Assembly (NCBI GenBank): GCA_963383645.1
Contig: OY726578.1
Coordinates: 23,418,388-23,482,387 of the forward strand
Origin: Muscardinus avellanarius
Lineage: Eukaryota > Chordata > Mammalia > Rodentia > Gliridae
Length of the DNA stretch: 64,000 nt
Direction: 5' to 3'
The notes below the pieces were generated by a model. The model searched no databases and was not told the DNA's origin. It saw nothing but the letters and a program-made list of their open reading frames with translations. Positions 9,658-20,473 of the stretch are shown here, in pieces. The position numbers and the translations under genes are program-made. Each line of letters begins with the position of its first letter. Positions within the stretch are counted from its first letter, which is position 1.

Positions 9658-11142
9658 CTACAAGCTGGAGTCCAAGGCCTTGCACCAGCAGAGTCAGCTG
9701 TGTCTTCTAGAGACCGTGAGCAGAAATATCCCACAGTACCAGGTGGTATTGTCCGCACACTTTTAGGCATCTGACCCTGTGCCTTCCAGGAGAGAAGGGC
9801 CCTTAGGACTAACCCCTGCCTAAGAGGTCAACCTTTAATGCTGTTACCTTGAGGGTGAAGGTTCCACAGACACTCAGGCCCAGCACTGCCTGATCGCCAC
9901 CCACACTCTAGAGGAAATGGCCAGACCTCAGTAGGTCCTATGGGACTCTCTCCTGGGCTGTGACGCCCTCTGCCTCCGTCATAGGGCGGTCCTGGCTCCG
10001 TGCCTGGCCTTGTTGCTGCTGGGGATTGGCTCTTCTCCTGGAATCTGGCTGCTTTCCATGAATCTCAGCAGGACCCTCTGACCAGGCCGGTGGGTGCGTC
10101 CTGTGGCCTGTGTGCATTTGTGTAGTATGTGGAGCGTGTTTAGGGGGCCTGGGTTCACTCTGTCCACTAATAATATCGGATGCATCACGTACAGGAGGCC
10201 ATGTTCATGGGATGGTCCAGGTCCAGGTCCTGGTGCAGGGAGACGGCCCGAGAGCACTGGACACGGAGTCCCACAGGGTAGGTGGGACCTGATGACGGGC
10301 TGTCCACAGACCCCTGGAGAGGACGTGGGCACTGGACACAGAGGACGTTGAAGGAACCACAGTGAGAGATGGATCCCTGGGCGTCTCGGCTGTGCCCACA
10401 CTGCGTCCGAGCTCGCCTTGTAAACACAAGCTGTGTGTGAGACATGAACAGAATGTGAAGCTTCCGTCCCCATCCCTCCACAGGTCACACAGCACACGTA
10501 TTTAGGACACAGTTCACTTTGTTTCTTTCTACATAAAGTCTGCACTCACTGTTGGTGGTTGTTGGAGGGGTGACATGGGAAGGAGGAGGGCTTTGCACTA
10601 GGCTCCTGCAGGCCCTGCCGTGTGGAGGAGGACGCCCTAGACCTCTCCTTCTGTTCATGGCACCTGTGTGTGGAGGGGTAAGAAGTCCAGGATGGAGAGA
10701 GATTTGCTAATCATGGCTCCTGCTGTCTCTGGTCATCTCAGTCGTCAGACCCCACGGCTGGGAGGCTGCTCCGCTGTCTGTGTCTAGGGCTGAGCAGCCA
10801 ACACCACCCACTTGACCTTCACCCACAGGGCACCCACAGAAGCCATCCCTGGGCCTCTGTCTCCCTGTGGCTAGCCCTGTACCTCTCTCCAGATGCCCCA
10901 CAATCCCAGACACAGGAGCAATGTGCCTAGGGTCAACCTGCCAAATCCTCCCCCAAAAGCCTATGCTCATGTTTCCATGGTAACCAGAGCCCCTCCTTGG
11001 TCCTGGGGAGGCAGGGCCTCAGAGAGCAGAGGGGCTACCCCTGGGGCCAGATGCCTGGATCAGGGAGCCACACCCTTACAGCCTGCTGTCAATCTAATCT
11101 GTACCCAGGACACCTGAGCCTCCCAGGCCCTGTGTGATGTGA
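9658..11142. other. Post-B / pre-A intergenic block
   Basis: This block recurs after each B gene (about 22826, 34330, 44395, 51665, 60035). A long minus-strand reading frame at 9979-10545 is shifted by indels in other copies, so it is not treated as a gene. No coding or RNA gene is recognised. Confidence 0.7.
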
Positions 11143-11156
11143 CCACCAGGGGGCAG
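11143..11156 (+). promoter_or_regulatory. CTCF-core-like motif upstream of A3
   Basis: CCACCAGGGGGCAG is a 14/14 match to the CTCF core consensus. It is about 1.2 kb upstream of the A3 octamer, in V orientation. Confidence 0.6.
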
Positions 11157-11382
11157 CAGAGACCCGCCTGCCCAGGCCCTGGGGATGGGTGGGCTGGGCC
11201 TCAGGGGATTGTGCCTATTTATTTTTGGTGAACTGTAGTCATCATCTTAAGGAGTCCACGATGGCAGAGACACACACGCACACACCATCTATTCAGCCCT
11301 TCCCAGCTCCACCCCATTCCCCGCTTTTACCTCTCCTCATGTTTGGCTTAGTAGGTGATTTGATAGGTTTGTGAATGGAAGT

Positions 11383-11590
11383 GTTCCTCCTTCCTTCCTC
11401 CTTCCTTCCTCCCTCCCTTACTACCCTTCTTCCCTCTCTTCCTTCCTTCCTTCCTTCCCTCCCTTTCTCCTTCCTCCCTCCTTTCATCCTTCCTTTTCTT
11501 CCTTCCTCCTCCCTCCCTCCCTCCCTCCCTTCCTTCTTCCCTCACTCCCTGCTTCCTTCCTCCTTCCTTCTTTCCTCCTTCTTTCTTTCG
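11383..11590 (+). repeat. Pyrimidine (CTTCC/CCTT)n tract
   Basis: An imperfect CCTT/CTTCC microsatellite of about 200 bp, almost pure pyrimidine on this strand. It abuts the antisense SINE that follows, at the position of that SINE's tail. Confidence 0.9.
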
Positions 11591-11755
11591 TAGTGAGAAT
11601 TGGACTCGGGTGCTCTCTATCTCTGAGCTACATCCTAACTTTTATTAGAGACAGGCTCCTCCAAGTTTCCACACTCATCTCGTCCCTGAGATCCTGTTTC
11701 CTGGGCTCTGAGTATGTGGAGTTACAGGCTGCGCAGCGCACAGCACACGCCAAGG
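11587..11755 (-). repeat. Degraded B1-dID SINE, antisense
   Basis: 'gagaattggactcgggtgctc' then 'ctgagctacatcc' (ID part) and 'agagacaggctcctcc' (B1 part) show an old antisense fused SINE. Copies occupy the same place before A4, A5, A6, A8 and A9. Confidence 0.65.
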
Positions 11756-12348
11756 CTCTGTCAACAGTCTGTGTGCACATTGACACCATAGGGTTTCGTC
11801 GGGCTCCACTCAGGAGCTGTGTGATCTTGACAGGACCCTGCTGCCCCCATGTCTGGCTGTCACGTGGAGACTGGGGTCAGCGGTCACTGTTCTGTGGTGA
11901 AGGACCTCTGAATGGAGCTTAAACTCCTGAACACCTGGACTCTGCTGGAAACTCACTGAGAGAAGCCCTGCAGCCTCACACCAAGATGGCTCACCTCCCT
12001 CCTGGGCCAGGATTCCACTCAGCAAGGTGATGGGCTTCCTGCCAGGACAGTCACAAGGTCAGCCCTGTCCCTCCCAGGCCCCTCTGGGCAGAAACAGGTC
12101 ACCCCTAGTCCAGGACTCCAGGCTGCAAGGAAGATACAGACACCTCCCGTCTGGGCTCTGCATGGCCAGGGCATCAGGAGAGTGGACAGACACCATGGAG
12201 TGGAGGTCACCTGGACTATGGGCCCAGGAGGCACAGGATGGCCCCATGAGCTGGGTGCGGTGTGCAGGGTCTCCCTCTCCTCCTATGCACAGGCTGAGCC
12301 TGCCCCAGACTCCACCAGGCTCCTCCTTCAGCCTCCTGAGCTAGGCTG

Positions 12349-12388
12349 ATTTGCATAGAGGCAGCTCTCTCCAGCAGGGAATAAGAGA
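12349..12388 (+). promoter_or_regulatory. A3 octamer promoter
   Basis: ATTTGCAT (12349-12356). The TATA-like element reads GAATAAGAG instead of GGATAAGAG. Confidence 0.88.
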
Positions 12389-12439
12389 GGCCAGGGAAGG
12401 CAGCCCAGCCTGGCCAGGGGAGCAGCCTGCACCTGCCCC

Positions 12440-13121
12440 ATGGCCTGGACCCCCCTCCTCCTGGGACTCCTGGCTCACTGTGCAGGTACTGTCTAGAGAC
12501 CACCCAGCCAGCTCACAGGGCTGGCCTGTGTGGGCAGGGGCACAGACCTGTGCAGGATGGGGCTGGGAGCTGGGGCTGACCTCCCCACCCTGTGCTCACT
12601 GGCTGTGTGAGCCTGAGGGGCTGGGCTGCCAGAACATGGTAGGGGTGCTGCTCCTGTGTTCAAGGCTCCATGCTCCAACCAAGCCCATGGCAAGCTGGTG
12701 GGGAGGCTGATGGAGGGTGATCTCTGTGCCCAGTGAATCCCTGAAGCTGAACCAGGCCCAGCAAGGGGGCTCCTGGGATTGTTCCTTCTTCACCTGCACA
12801 TTACTCCTGTCCTCTGCTCGCAGGCTGTGTGGCCTCCTATGAGCTGACTCAGCCTTCCTCGGTGTCCGTGACCCCAGGACAGACAGCCAGGATCACCTGT
12901 GAGGGAAACAACATTGAAATATATAGTGTGCACTGGTACCAGCAGAAGCCACCAGAGGCCCCTGTGCTGGTCATCTATGATGATAGCTACCGGCCCTCAG
13001 GCATCCCTGACCGATTCTCTGGCTCCAATTCAGGGAACAGACCACCCTGACTATCAGCGGGGCCCAGGCCGAGGATGAGGCTGACTACTACTGTCAGGTG
13101 TTGGACAGCCCTGATATAGCT
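12440..13121 (+). pseudogene. IGLV3: V-lambda segment A3, FR3 frameshift
   Basis: Leader exon 12440-12485 and V exon 12824-13121 have normal splice sites. FR1 to early FR3 is open, with CDR1 NNIEIYSV and [10 protein letters not shown]. At about 13036-13042 the sequence 'gggaacagaccaccctg' is one base shorter than 'gggaacacggccaccctg' in other A genes. This shifts the frame, ends translation after GNRPP and removes the second cysteine from frame. The RSS is intact, so it could rearrange non-productively. CDR3 bases match A7 ([10 protein letters not shown] in the original frame). The 3' flank begins as type II and becomes type I by about 13900. Confidence 0.93.
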
Positions 13122-13160
13122 CACAGTGACTCAGGCCCAGGGGGAAGTGAGACCCAAACT
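13122..13160 (+). promoter_or_regulatory. A3 23-bp-spacer RSS
   Basis: CACAGTG (13122-13128), 23-bp spacer, ACCCAAACT (13152-13160). Intact despite the coding frameshift. Confidence 0.9.
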
Positions 13161-14028
13161 GCCCCAGCCTGGCCCGCGGCCCCTCCCTGCAGCTAACAGC
13201 ACAGAGCCTCCTGCCACAAGGGGCGCAGGTTCCCAAGCCCCTGCCCCACATTCCTAAGCAGTGGGACAGTCCTGCCCTCTCCACTGATGCTCTGAGACCT
13301 GAGCAGGTCACCTGAGTTGACTTGAGCTGCCCCCTCCAGGGCCTCCTGTGAGTTCCAGGCCCCTGAGTCTTAAGCTTCAGGGGAATCCACAGTGATGGGG
13401 TGTTCGCTGTGGTTCAGAAGTGCGGCGGGGATGGTTCTAGTCTGGGGCTTGTGCACTGGAGGGTTAAAGCAGGTCTGGAAGGAACAGACTGGGACTGGGG
13501 ATCGTCTGTGATGCAGTGAAGTTGGTGGATATTGGGGCGCAGGATGTCCTGCGTGGGGTTGTGATTAGCAGATGTCTTAGACAAATTTCCTGCCTGCCCA
13601 GGTGAGAGATGTTTCTTCAGTACAGGCGGCTGCCGACCTGGACGCAGGTTCTCAGGAATGGGCTGGATGAGGAGCAACTGAGTTACGGTTTTCACCCTCA
13701 GGCTCCTGGGCACGCGGTCCTGGGTCCAACATGACGCTGACACAGGGGACCTCTGTCCTCAGCACCAGCACACTTTCAGGACAGTGATGATGGGTCAGGG
13801 GCGGGGAGCTGCCATCCCTGAGGGAAGCAGACACACAGGCCTCCATGTAGGGTGAGGTCCTGGGTCAGCCCCTGCGGAGTGCAGGACTCCCCACAGGATA
13901 GAAATGAGTGTGAGGGTCCCCAAGGGGCAGCTGCGGTGGGGTCTGGGTGGAGGGGAAGGCCATCTCGGGTCAACAGGAGGGTGCAGGGGACACCCTTGGA
14001 CTGGAGTCAACACGGTCTGTCCTAGTCC
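13161..14028. other. Hybrid type II to type I flank of A3
   Basis: 13200-13700 matches the type II flank of A7 (46530-47100), including 'gggcgcaggttcccaagccc'. By about 13900-13990 the detailed sequence ('ggggcagctgcggtgggg', 'atctcgggtcaacaggag') matches type I (40985-41065). A switch of paralog type therefore lies between. No gene is present. Confidence 0.7.
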
Positions 14029-14582
14029 TAGGAGGAAGAAGGGGAAGGGGAGGAGGAGGGAGAAAAGAGAAGGAGTGGGAAAAGGAGAAGGAAGAAGAGG
14101 AAGAGCAGGAGGAGAGTTATGGAGAGGAGGAGGAGGTCAAGACAAAGGAGGAGAGAGAGGAAGAGGAGGAGGAAGGAGCCGAGAGAAGGAGAGGTAGGAG
14201 AAGGCAGAGGGGTATAGTAGACAGAAAAGGAGAGGGGCATAGTAGACAGATAAGGAGGAGAGAGAGGAGGAGCATGACAAGGATGACGAGAGGGATGAAG
14301 ACTGGGACAATAGGAGGAGGAGGACAGTTAGGGGAAGGGGAGGTGGAGAAGCAGGAGGAGGAGGGAGATGAAGAGGAGGAGGAGAGGGAGGAGGAGCATG
14401 AAAAGGAAGAGGAGGAGAGGGAGGAGGAGAAGAACTAGAACAAAAAGGAGGGGAAGGAGGAAGAGAGGAGGAGGAGGAGGGAGAAGAGGAGGAGGGAGAC
14501 GAAGAGGAGGAGGAGAGGGAAAAGGAGGAGCATGACAAGGAAGAGCAAGAAGGGGAGGAGAACTGGGCCAAGAAGGAGGAGG
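14029..14582 (+). repeat. Long purine (GGA/GAAG)n tract
   Basis: About 550 bp of imperfect GGA/GAA/GAG repeats, nearly all purine on this strand. Long low-complexity reading frames on both strands are a by-product. Paralogs lie at 41113 and 56810. Confidence 0.92.
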
Positions 14583-14935
14583 GGGAGGACCCTGCAGAGC
14601 CCCCTGGGCTCCCACTGACCTAGCAGTTCTCAGTGACATGCGGGAAGCTCCATCCACGACAAAACACACATCATGGCTCCAAAGAGGGCACCTCACCTGT
14701 TCTCTGGATTGTGTGTTTGTGAAGAGCTGCACACAGTTTTCTGCACCTGGGAGGGGCTTTTCACAGGGACTGGGTCGCTGGAACCGCACTGTCCACCTGC
14801 CTGAGGCATCAGGCGCCGCCTCGCTCATCTGCTGAAGAAGCAGGGGGCAGCTGGCCCCGGTGGGCTGGACGCCCTGACCTCAACTCTCAACCTGGGGTCA
14901 CCCTGAGAGGGCAGAGCCGCGCTGAGCCTCCTCCA

Positions 14936-14949
14936 CCAGCAGGGGGCAG
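14936..14949 (+). promoter_or_regulatory. CTCF-core-like motif upstream of the B relic
   Basis: CCAGCAGGGGGCAG, 14/14 consensus match, 576 bp upstream of the orphan octamer at 15512. Confidence 0.6.
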
Positions 14950-15511
14950 CAGAGCCCCAGGGGCTGCAGCCAGGACACAGGCAGGTGCTACCCAGAAAAG
15001 CCCAGGAGGGGGCCAGCCTGGGTCGGCAGGGTGTGCAGGGCTCGGCCCTTGGACTGGACATCAGCACAGTGCATCCTGGGCCTGTGTGGCAGTGCCCAAT
15101 CCTGAGCGTCAGTCAGCATGTCATGGTGTCCAGCGCTCTGGCAGGAGCTGGGCTCAGTGGTCCTCACAGGGCAATGCTTGGGGAGCCTGGGCCAGGGTAA
15201 CGAGGGCAGATCCTGCAAGAAATTGGAGCCCACCCCGTCAGGTGGTCTCTAGAGGGCCCCGCTCTGCCACCGGGCTCCAGCAGGGTCAACAGCCCTTGAC
15301 CTGAGCCAGGACACCCACAGCCCTGGAGGGTGGGGACAGTGGTCCTGAGTGATCACTGAGGGGTGACTCTGACCCAGGGCTTGAGACCAAGGCTGGATCT
15401 CTGCCCAGAGAAGCAGCTGCAGGGCGTTGGTCTCCACCGGCCTCTGTCTCTTCTCCCCACACAGCTGGTGAGAATGGTCCCCAGGACCAGGGAGGAGCCA
15501 GGAGAGGACAA

Positions 15512-15549
15512 ATTTGCATAACCCCCAAAACCACTGCCTCCAAAGGCCT
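15512..15549 (+). promoter_or_regulatory. Orphan class B promoter, gene deleted
   Basis: ATTTGCAT (15512-15519) and the class B bases after it match other B promoters up to 'ccaaaggcct' at 15549. The sequence then jumps to 'agggtcaccctgcccaac', which normally lies just before the A-side CTCF-like site. The TATA element, leader, V exon and RSS are absent. Confidence 0.9.
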
Positions 15550-16002
15550 AGGGTCACCCTGCCCAACCCTCCTCCAAAATCCTGTGCTGATGTTTCCATG
15601 GTAACCAGAGCCCCTCCTTGGTCCTGGGGAGGCAGGGCCTCAGAGAGCAGAGGGGCTACCGCTGGGGCCAGGTGAGGGATCAGGGAGTCACACCCTTACA
15701 GCCAGCTGTCAATCTCATCTGTACCCAGGACACCTGAGCCTCCCAGGCCCTGTGTGATGTGGCCACCATAGGGCAGCAGAGACCCACCTGCCCTAGCCTT
15801 GGGGATGGGTTGGCTGGGCCTCAGGGGATTGTGCCTATTTATTTTTGGTGAATTGTAGTCATCGCCTTAAGGAGGCCACGATGGCAGAGACACACACACA
15901 CACACCATCCATTCAGCCCTTCCCAGCTCCACCCCATTCCCCCCTTCCCCGCTCCTCATGTTTGGCTTAGTGGGTGATTTGATAGGTTTGTGAATGGAAG
16001 CC
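15550..16002. other. Pre-A4 intergenic block
   Basis: It is paralogous to 10930-11380. The CTCF-like site here is degenerate (CCACCATAGGGCAG at 15763-15776). No gene is seen. Confidence 0.65.
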
Positions 16003-16088
16003 CTTCCTTCTTACCTCCCTTTTTTCCTTCCTTCCTCCTCCCTCCCTCCCTCCCTCCTTCCTCCTTTCTTCTTTCCTGCTTCCTTCTT
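16003..16088 (+). repeat. Pyrimidine (CTTCC)n tract
   Basis: A short copy, about 85 bp, of the pre-A pyrimidine microsatellite, abutting the antisense SINE remnant at 16087-16252. Confidence 0.88.
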
Positions 16089-16252
16089 TCGTAGTGAGAA
16101 TTGGACTCGGGTGCTCTCTATCTCTGAGCTACATCCTAACTTTTATTAGAGACAGGCTCCTCCAAGTTTCCACACTGATCTCGTCCCTGAGATCCTGTTT
16201 CCTGGGCTCTGAGTATGTGGAGTTACAGGCTGCGCAGCGCACAGCACACGCC
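16087..16252 (-). repeat. Degraded B1-dID SINE, antisense
   Basis: The same element as at 11587, nearly identical in sequence. Confidence 0.65.
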
Positions 16253-16852
16253 AAGGCTCTGTCAACAGTCCGTGTGCACATTGACACCGTAGGGTTTCGT
16301 CGGGCTCCGCTCAGGAGCTGTGTGATCTTGACAGGACCCTGCTGCCCCCGTGTCTGGCTGTCACGTGGAGACTGGGGTCAGCGGTCACTGTTCTGTGGTG
16401 AAGGGACCCCTGAATGGAGCTTAAACTCCTGAACACCTGGACTCTTCTGGAAACTCACTGAGAGAAGCCCTGCAGCCTCACACCAAGATGGCTCACCTCC
16501 CTCCTGGGCCAGGATTCCACTCAGCAAGGTGATGGGCTTCCTGCCAGGACAGTCACAAGGTCAGCCCTGTCCCTCCCAGGACCCTCTGGGCAGAAACAGG
16601 TCACCCCTAGCCCAGGACTCCAGGCTGCAAGGGAGATGCAGACACCTCCCCTCTGGGCTCTGCATGGCCAGGGCATCAGGAGAGTGGACTGACACCATGG
16701 AGTGGAGGTCACCTGGACAGTGGGGCCAGCAGACACAGGATGGCCCCATGAGCTGGGTGCTGTGTGCAGGGTCCCCCTCTCCTCCTGTGCCCTGGGCTGA
16801 GCATTGCCCCAGACTCCACCAGGCTCCTCCTTCAGCCTCCTGAGCTGGGCTG

Positions 16853-16891
16853 ATTTGCATAGAGGCAGCTCTCTCCAGCAGGGGATAAGAG
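16853..16891 (+). promoter_or_regulatory. A4 octamer promoter
   Basis: ATTTGCAT (16853-16860) with GATAAGAG at 16884. Confidence 0.9.
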
Positions 16892-16944
16892 AGGCCAGGG
16901 GGAAGGCAGCCCAGCCTGGCCTGGGGAGCAGCCCAGCCTGCACC

Positions 16945-17627
16945 ATGGCCTGGACCCCCCTCCTCCTGGGACTCCTGGCTCACTGTGTAGGTGCTGTCTA
17001 GAGACCACCCAGCCAGCTCAGCAGGGCCAGCCTGTGTGGGCAAAGGCTCAGACCTGTGCAGGATGGGGCTGGGGGCTGGGGCTGACCTCCCCACCCTGGG
17101 CTCACTGGCTGTGTGAGCCTGAGGGGCTGCGGCTCCAGGACACAGGGCGGGGCTGCTTCTGTGTTCAAGGCTCCATGCTCCAGCCAAACCCATGGCGAGC
17201 TGGTGGGGAGGCTGATGAAGGGGTGATCTCTGTGCCCAGTGAATCCCTGAACTGAGCCAGGCCCAGAGAGGGGGCTCCTGGGATTGTTCCTTCTTCACCT
17301 GCACATAACTCCTGTCCTCTGCTCGCAGGCTGCGTGGCCTCCTATGAGCTGACTCAGCCCTCCTCGGTGTCCGTGACCCCGGGACAGACGGCCAGGATCA
17401 CCTGTGGGGGTAACAACATTGGAAGTAAATATGTGCACTGGTACCAGCAGAAGCCACCACAGGCCCCTGTGCTGGTCATCTATACTGATAGGAAGCGGCC
17501 TTCAGGGATCCCTGACCGTTTCTCTGGCTCCAACTCGGGGAACACGGCCACCCTGACCATCAGCGGGGCCCAGGCCGAGGATGAGGCTGACTACTACTGT
17601 CAGGTGTGGGACGGCAGAGCTGGAGCT
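16945..17627 (+). CDS. IGLV3: V-lambda segment A4, apparently functional
   Basis: Leader exon 16945-16990 encodes [15 protein letters not shown]; the V exon is 17329-17627. The spliced frame is 115 codons with Cys at residue 41, Trp at 53 and Cys at 106 of the precursor. CDR1 is NNIGSKY, CDR2 TDRKRPS and germline CDR3 [10 protein letters not shown]. Splice sites, promoter and RSS are all intact. The 3' flank is spacer type II. It is closely related to A5 and A9, differing at a few CDR2 and CDR3 codons. Confidence 0.93.
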
Positions 17628-17666
17628 CACAGTGACTCACGCCCAGGGGGAAGTGAGACCCAAACT
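17628..17666 (+). promoter_or_regulatory. A4 23-bp-spacer RSS
   Basis: CACAGTG (17628-17634), 23-bp spacer, ACCCAAACT (17658-17666). Confidence 0.92.
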
Positions 17667-19055
17667 GCCCCAGCCTGGCCCGCGGCCCCTCCCTGCAGCT
17701 CACAGCACAGGAGCCCCTGCCACAGGTGGCGCTGGCCCCTGCCCCACATTCCTAAGCAGTGGGACAGTCCTGCCCTCTCCACTGATGCCCTGAGACCTGA
17801 GCTGCCCCCTCCAGGGCCACCTGTGAGTTCCAGGCCCCTGGGTGTTAAGCTTCAGGGGAATCCACAGTGATGGGGTGTTGGCTGTGGTTCAGAAGGGCGG
17901 CGGGGATGGTTTTAGCCTGGGGCTTGTACACTGGAGGGTTAAAGCAGGTCTGGAAGGAACAGACTGGGACTGGGCAAGTCTGTGATGCAGTGAACTTGGT
18001 GGATATTGGGATGTCCTGCATGGGGTCGTGATTAGCAGATTTCTTAGACAAGCTTCCTGCCTGCCCAGGTGAGAGGTGTTTCTTCAGTACAGGCGGCTGC
18101 CGACCTGGACGCAGGTTCTCAGGAATGGGCTGGATGAGGAGCAACTGACTTACGGTTTTCACCCTCAGGCTCCTGGGCACGCGGTCCTGGGTCCAACATG
18201 ACGCTGACACAGGGGACCTCCGTCCTCAGCACCAGCACACTTTCAGGACAGTGATGATGGGTCAGGGGTGGGGACCTGCCATCCCTGAGGGAAGCAGACA
18301 CACAGGCCTCCATGTAGGGTGAGGTCCTGGGTCAGCTGCTGCGGAGCTGCAGGACTCCTTCCTAGGGATAGAAATGAGCGTGAGGGTCCCCAAAGGAGAG
18401 CTGGGGTGGGGTCTGGGTGGAGGGGAGGCCATCCCAGGTCCAGGGCGGCCTGGACAGGACTGAGGTCAGGAAGGCATGGCGGCCTGGCCCTGCCTGTTCC
18501 AGCTACACCCAGCAGTGCCCGGGCTCCTCCTCCCTCCTCAGGACCCTTCTCCCCATCCCCTGCCTCCCCCATCATGGCCTCCCCTGTGTCTGCCCCCTCT
18601 GTGCAGAGCCTCCCTGCTCCAGGCCAGGGCTGCAGAGGAGCCCAGCCTAACCTGGGCCAGAGCTGCTTCCTGCCCATGTGTGACAAAGCCATTGGCAGCA
18701 GCACCTCAGGGCCTCACAGTGGGAGGGGTCTGCGACAGCCTGGGGACCCTCAATGCTCCCGGCAGGACTCTAGTGACCCTCTCTGCTGAGGCCATCTTGG
18801 CTCCTCCTGCTGCCGCACCGGAGGCCACCTGTGGCCCCTGCAGGTAGCCAGAGCACCTCCATCACCCGTTGCCCTGACCGGCTTCGTCCTCGGACTCATG
18901 GGATATGACCACGAGTCAAAAAGAAATCACAGGCTCCAACTGGGCAGGAGAAAAGCCTGTTAGACATTCCTGCATCCTGTCTTGTCTTCAGCGCTGAGCT
19001 TGTCAGGAATATCAGGTGCACAGAACCGACACACCCATTTAAAAGCCTGCAGCTC

Positions 19056-19242
19056 GGCCGGGCATGGCGGCGCATGCTTGTAATCCCCGTGCTTGGGAGG
19101 CAGAGACAGGAGGATCGCGCTGGTACGAACCCAGAACCCAGCCATGCTGACTTAAGAGACCCTGTTTCCAAATAAAAATATAAAAATAGGTCTGGGAGTG
19201 TAGCCCAGAGGTAGAAGGGCTTCCAAGAAACCTAGTACCACA
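19056..19242 (+). mobile_element. B1-dID SINE
   Basis: 'ggccgggcatggcggcgcat' begins the B1 part. An ID-like part ('gggagtgtagcccagaggt') follows, then an (AAAT)n tail to about 19270. Short duplications GCCTGCAGC flank it (about 19045 and 19269). Shared by all type II spacers, so it predates their duplication. Confidence 0.82.
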
Positions 19243-19270
19243 AATAAATAAATAAATAAATAAATAAATG
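19242..19270 (+). repeat. (AAAT)n SINE-tail microsatellite
   Basis: About seven AAAT units. The same tail is a CATA repeat in the copies at 27927 and 48097. Confidence 0.9.
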
Positions 19271-19325
19271 CCTGCAGCAATTCAAGAGAGAAACCGCAAA
19301 TTGGCGGTTAATTTGTTCAATAACT

Positions 19326-19530
19326 ATTTTTTTTTGTAGTCTTGGGGTTCTAATCCAAAGGTATTCTACCCCTGATCTACACCCTCAACCCTAGTTTACT
19401 TTTATTTGAAACTGTCTGTGTAGGTTGATGAGAATCTCACTACTTGCAGAGGCTGTCCTCAAACCAGCCATTCCCCTGTCTCAGCTTCCCAGGTACTAGG
19501 ATTCCAGGCATGCACACCATACCCAGCTCC
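19326..19530 (-). mobile_element. B1-dID SINE, antisense
   Basis: An oligo-T start, 'cttggggttct', 'gatctacaccctcaaccc' (ID part) and 'gtctcagcttcccaggtac' to 'catacccagctcc' (B1 part). Older than the neighbouring + strand SINE. Confidence 0.7.
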
Positions 19531-20459
19531 TTCCGTATTCTAATGAAACAGTGTCCCTGCCCTGTTCCTGCCCTGGCTGCAGGGAGGGTCTGTCTCTGCA
19601 GGTCACTGAGGCCCAGAGGAGGTGCTGATGTCTCCCTGCAGCTAGGCACAGCAGCCCCCACCTCAGGAGCTCAGCCCACCAAGAGGCTCCTTAAACCAGG
19701 AGCCCTGCCCAGCTGTGGGCTCCAACAGAGACTGAGGCCCAACAGGCTCAGCAGACAGGACCCGGGCCACTGCCACAGCTCAGCCCACAGGAGCCTGGAC
19801 CAGAGCCTGGTCCTGACCCGAGACCCCCCCAGGGAGCTACGCGGTGGGACCAGGAAAGTGGTCCGTGGTCTCTTCTCCCTGAGCCCTGAAGCTCCTGCAA
19901 CCCGGGCACCCAGGAGATGTTGCCTGAGGCACCTGTTGCTCAGCTGCTCAGGAGAGAGGGCACAGAGGACAGGCAGAGAAACACGGGAGCCAGGCTAGCC
20001 CTGACAGCCCACAGCCCAGCATGGCCTCTCCAGTGCTCACCTGGCTCAGCCCCGTGCTCCTCCACCTGCAGCTAGGCTGTAATGGGGACAGCAGCTATCT
20101 GTGTGGACTCGAGCTGCCCACACCCCTACTCCTACAGCACCCTGCCCTCCCGGCCACAAACGCAGATCCAGGCTCCATAGAGAGCACCTCACCTGTTCCT
20201 CTGGATTGTGTGTTTGTGAAGAGCTGCACACACAGTTTTCTCTCCATCTCTGACTCACACCAAGCACAACGGTGGGGACTTTCACAGGGACAGGGTCTCT
20301 GGAACCGGACTGTCCACTGAGGCCACTGGCACCGCCTCCCTCCTCTGCTGAAGAGGCAGGGGGCAGCTGGCCCTGGGTGGGCTGGACGCCCTGCCCCCAG
20401 CTCTGAACCAGGGGCCTGGGGTCACCCTGAGAGGGCAGCGCCGTGCTGAGCCTCCTCCA

Positions 20460-20473
20460 CCAGCAGGGGGCAG
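20460..20473 (+). promoter_or_regulatory. CTCF-core-like motif upstream of B2
   Basis: CCAGCAGGGGGCAG, 14/14 match, 578 bp upstream of the B2 octamer. Confidence 0.6.

Larger units (their letters stand above)
17667..20459. other. Type II spacer between A4 and B2
   Basis: A GC-rich block (17700-18900) is followed by two SINEs (19056 and 19326) and a pre-B block with a leader-like ATG at 20021. Copies lie at 26326-29183 and 46488-49359. The open frames seen in it differ in extent between copies and match no family I recognise. Confidence 0.65.

Noticed and set aside
9979..10545. A 188-codon minus-strand reading frame, recurring in shorter form after other B genes (23384, 34885, 52239, 60609).
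   Set aside because: The same peptide pieces fall in different frames in other copies because of indels, there is no domain, and it lies in duplicated non-coding flank.
11371..11922. Ser/Pro/Leu-rich plus-strand frame over the pyrimidine tract (also 24577 and 61786).
   Set aside because: It is low-complexity sequence running into a SINE remnant.
20021..20320. A leader-like frame starting MASPVLTWLSPVLL, also at 28745 and 48921.
   Set aside because: There is no octamer or TATA in front, no V exon, splice donor or RSS behind it, and the A2-B1 copy at about 6032 diverges. It could be a very old remnant but cannot be supported.
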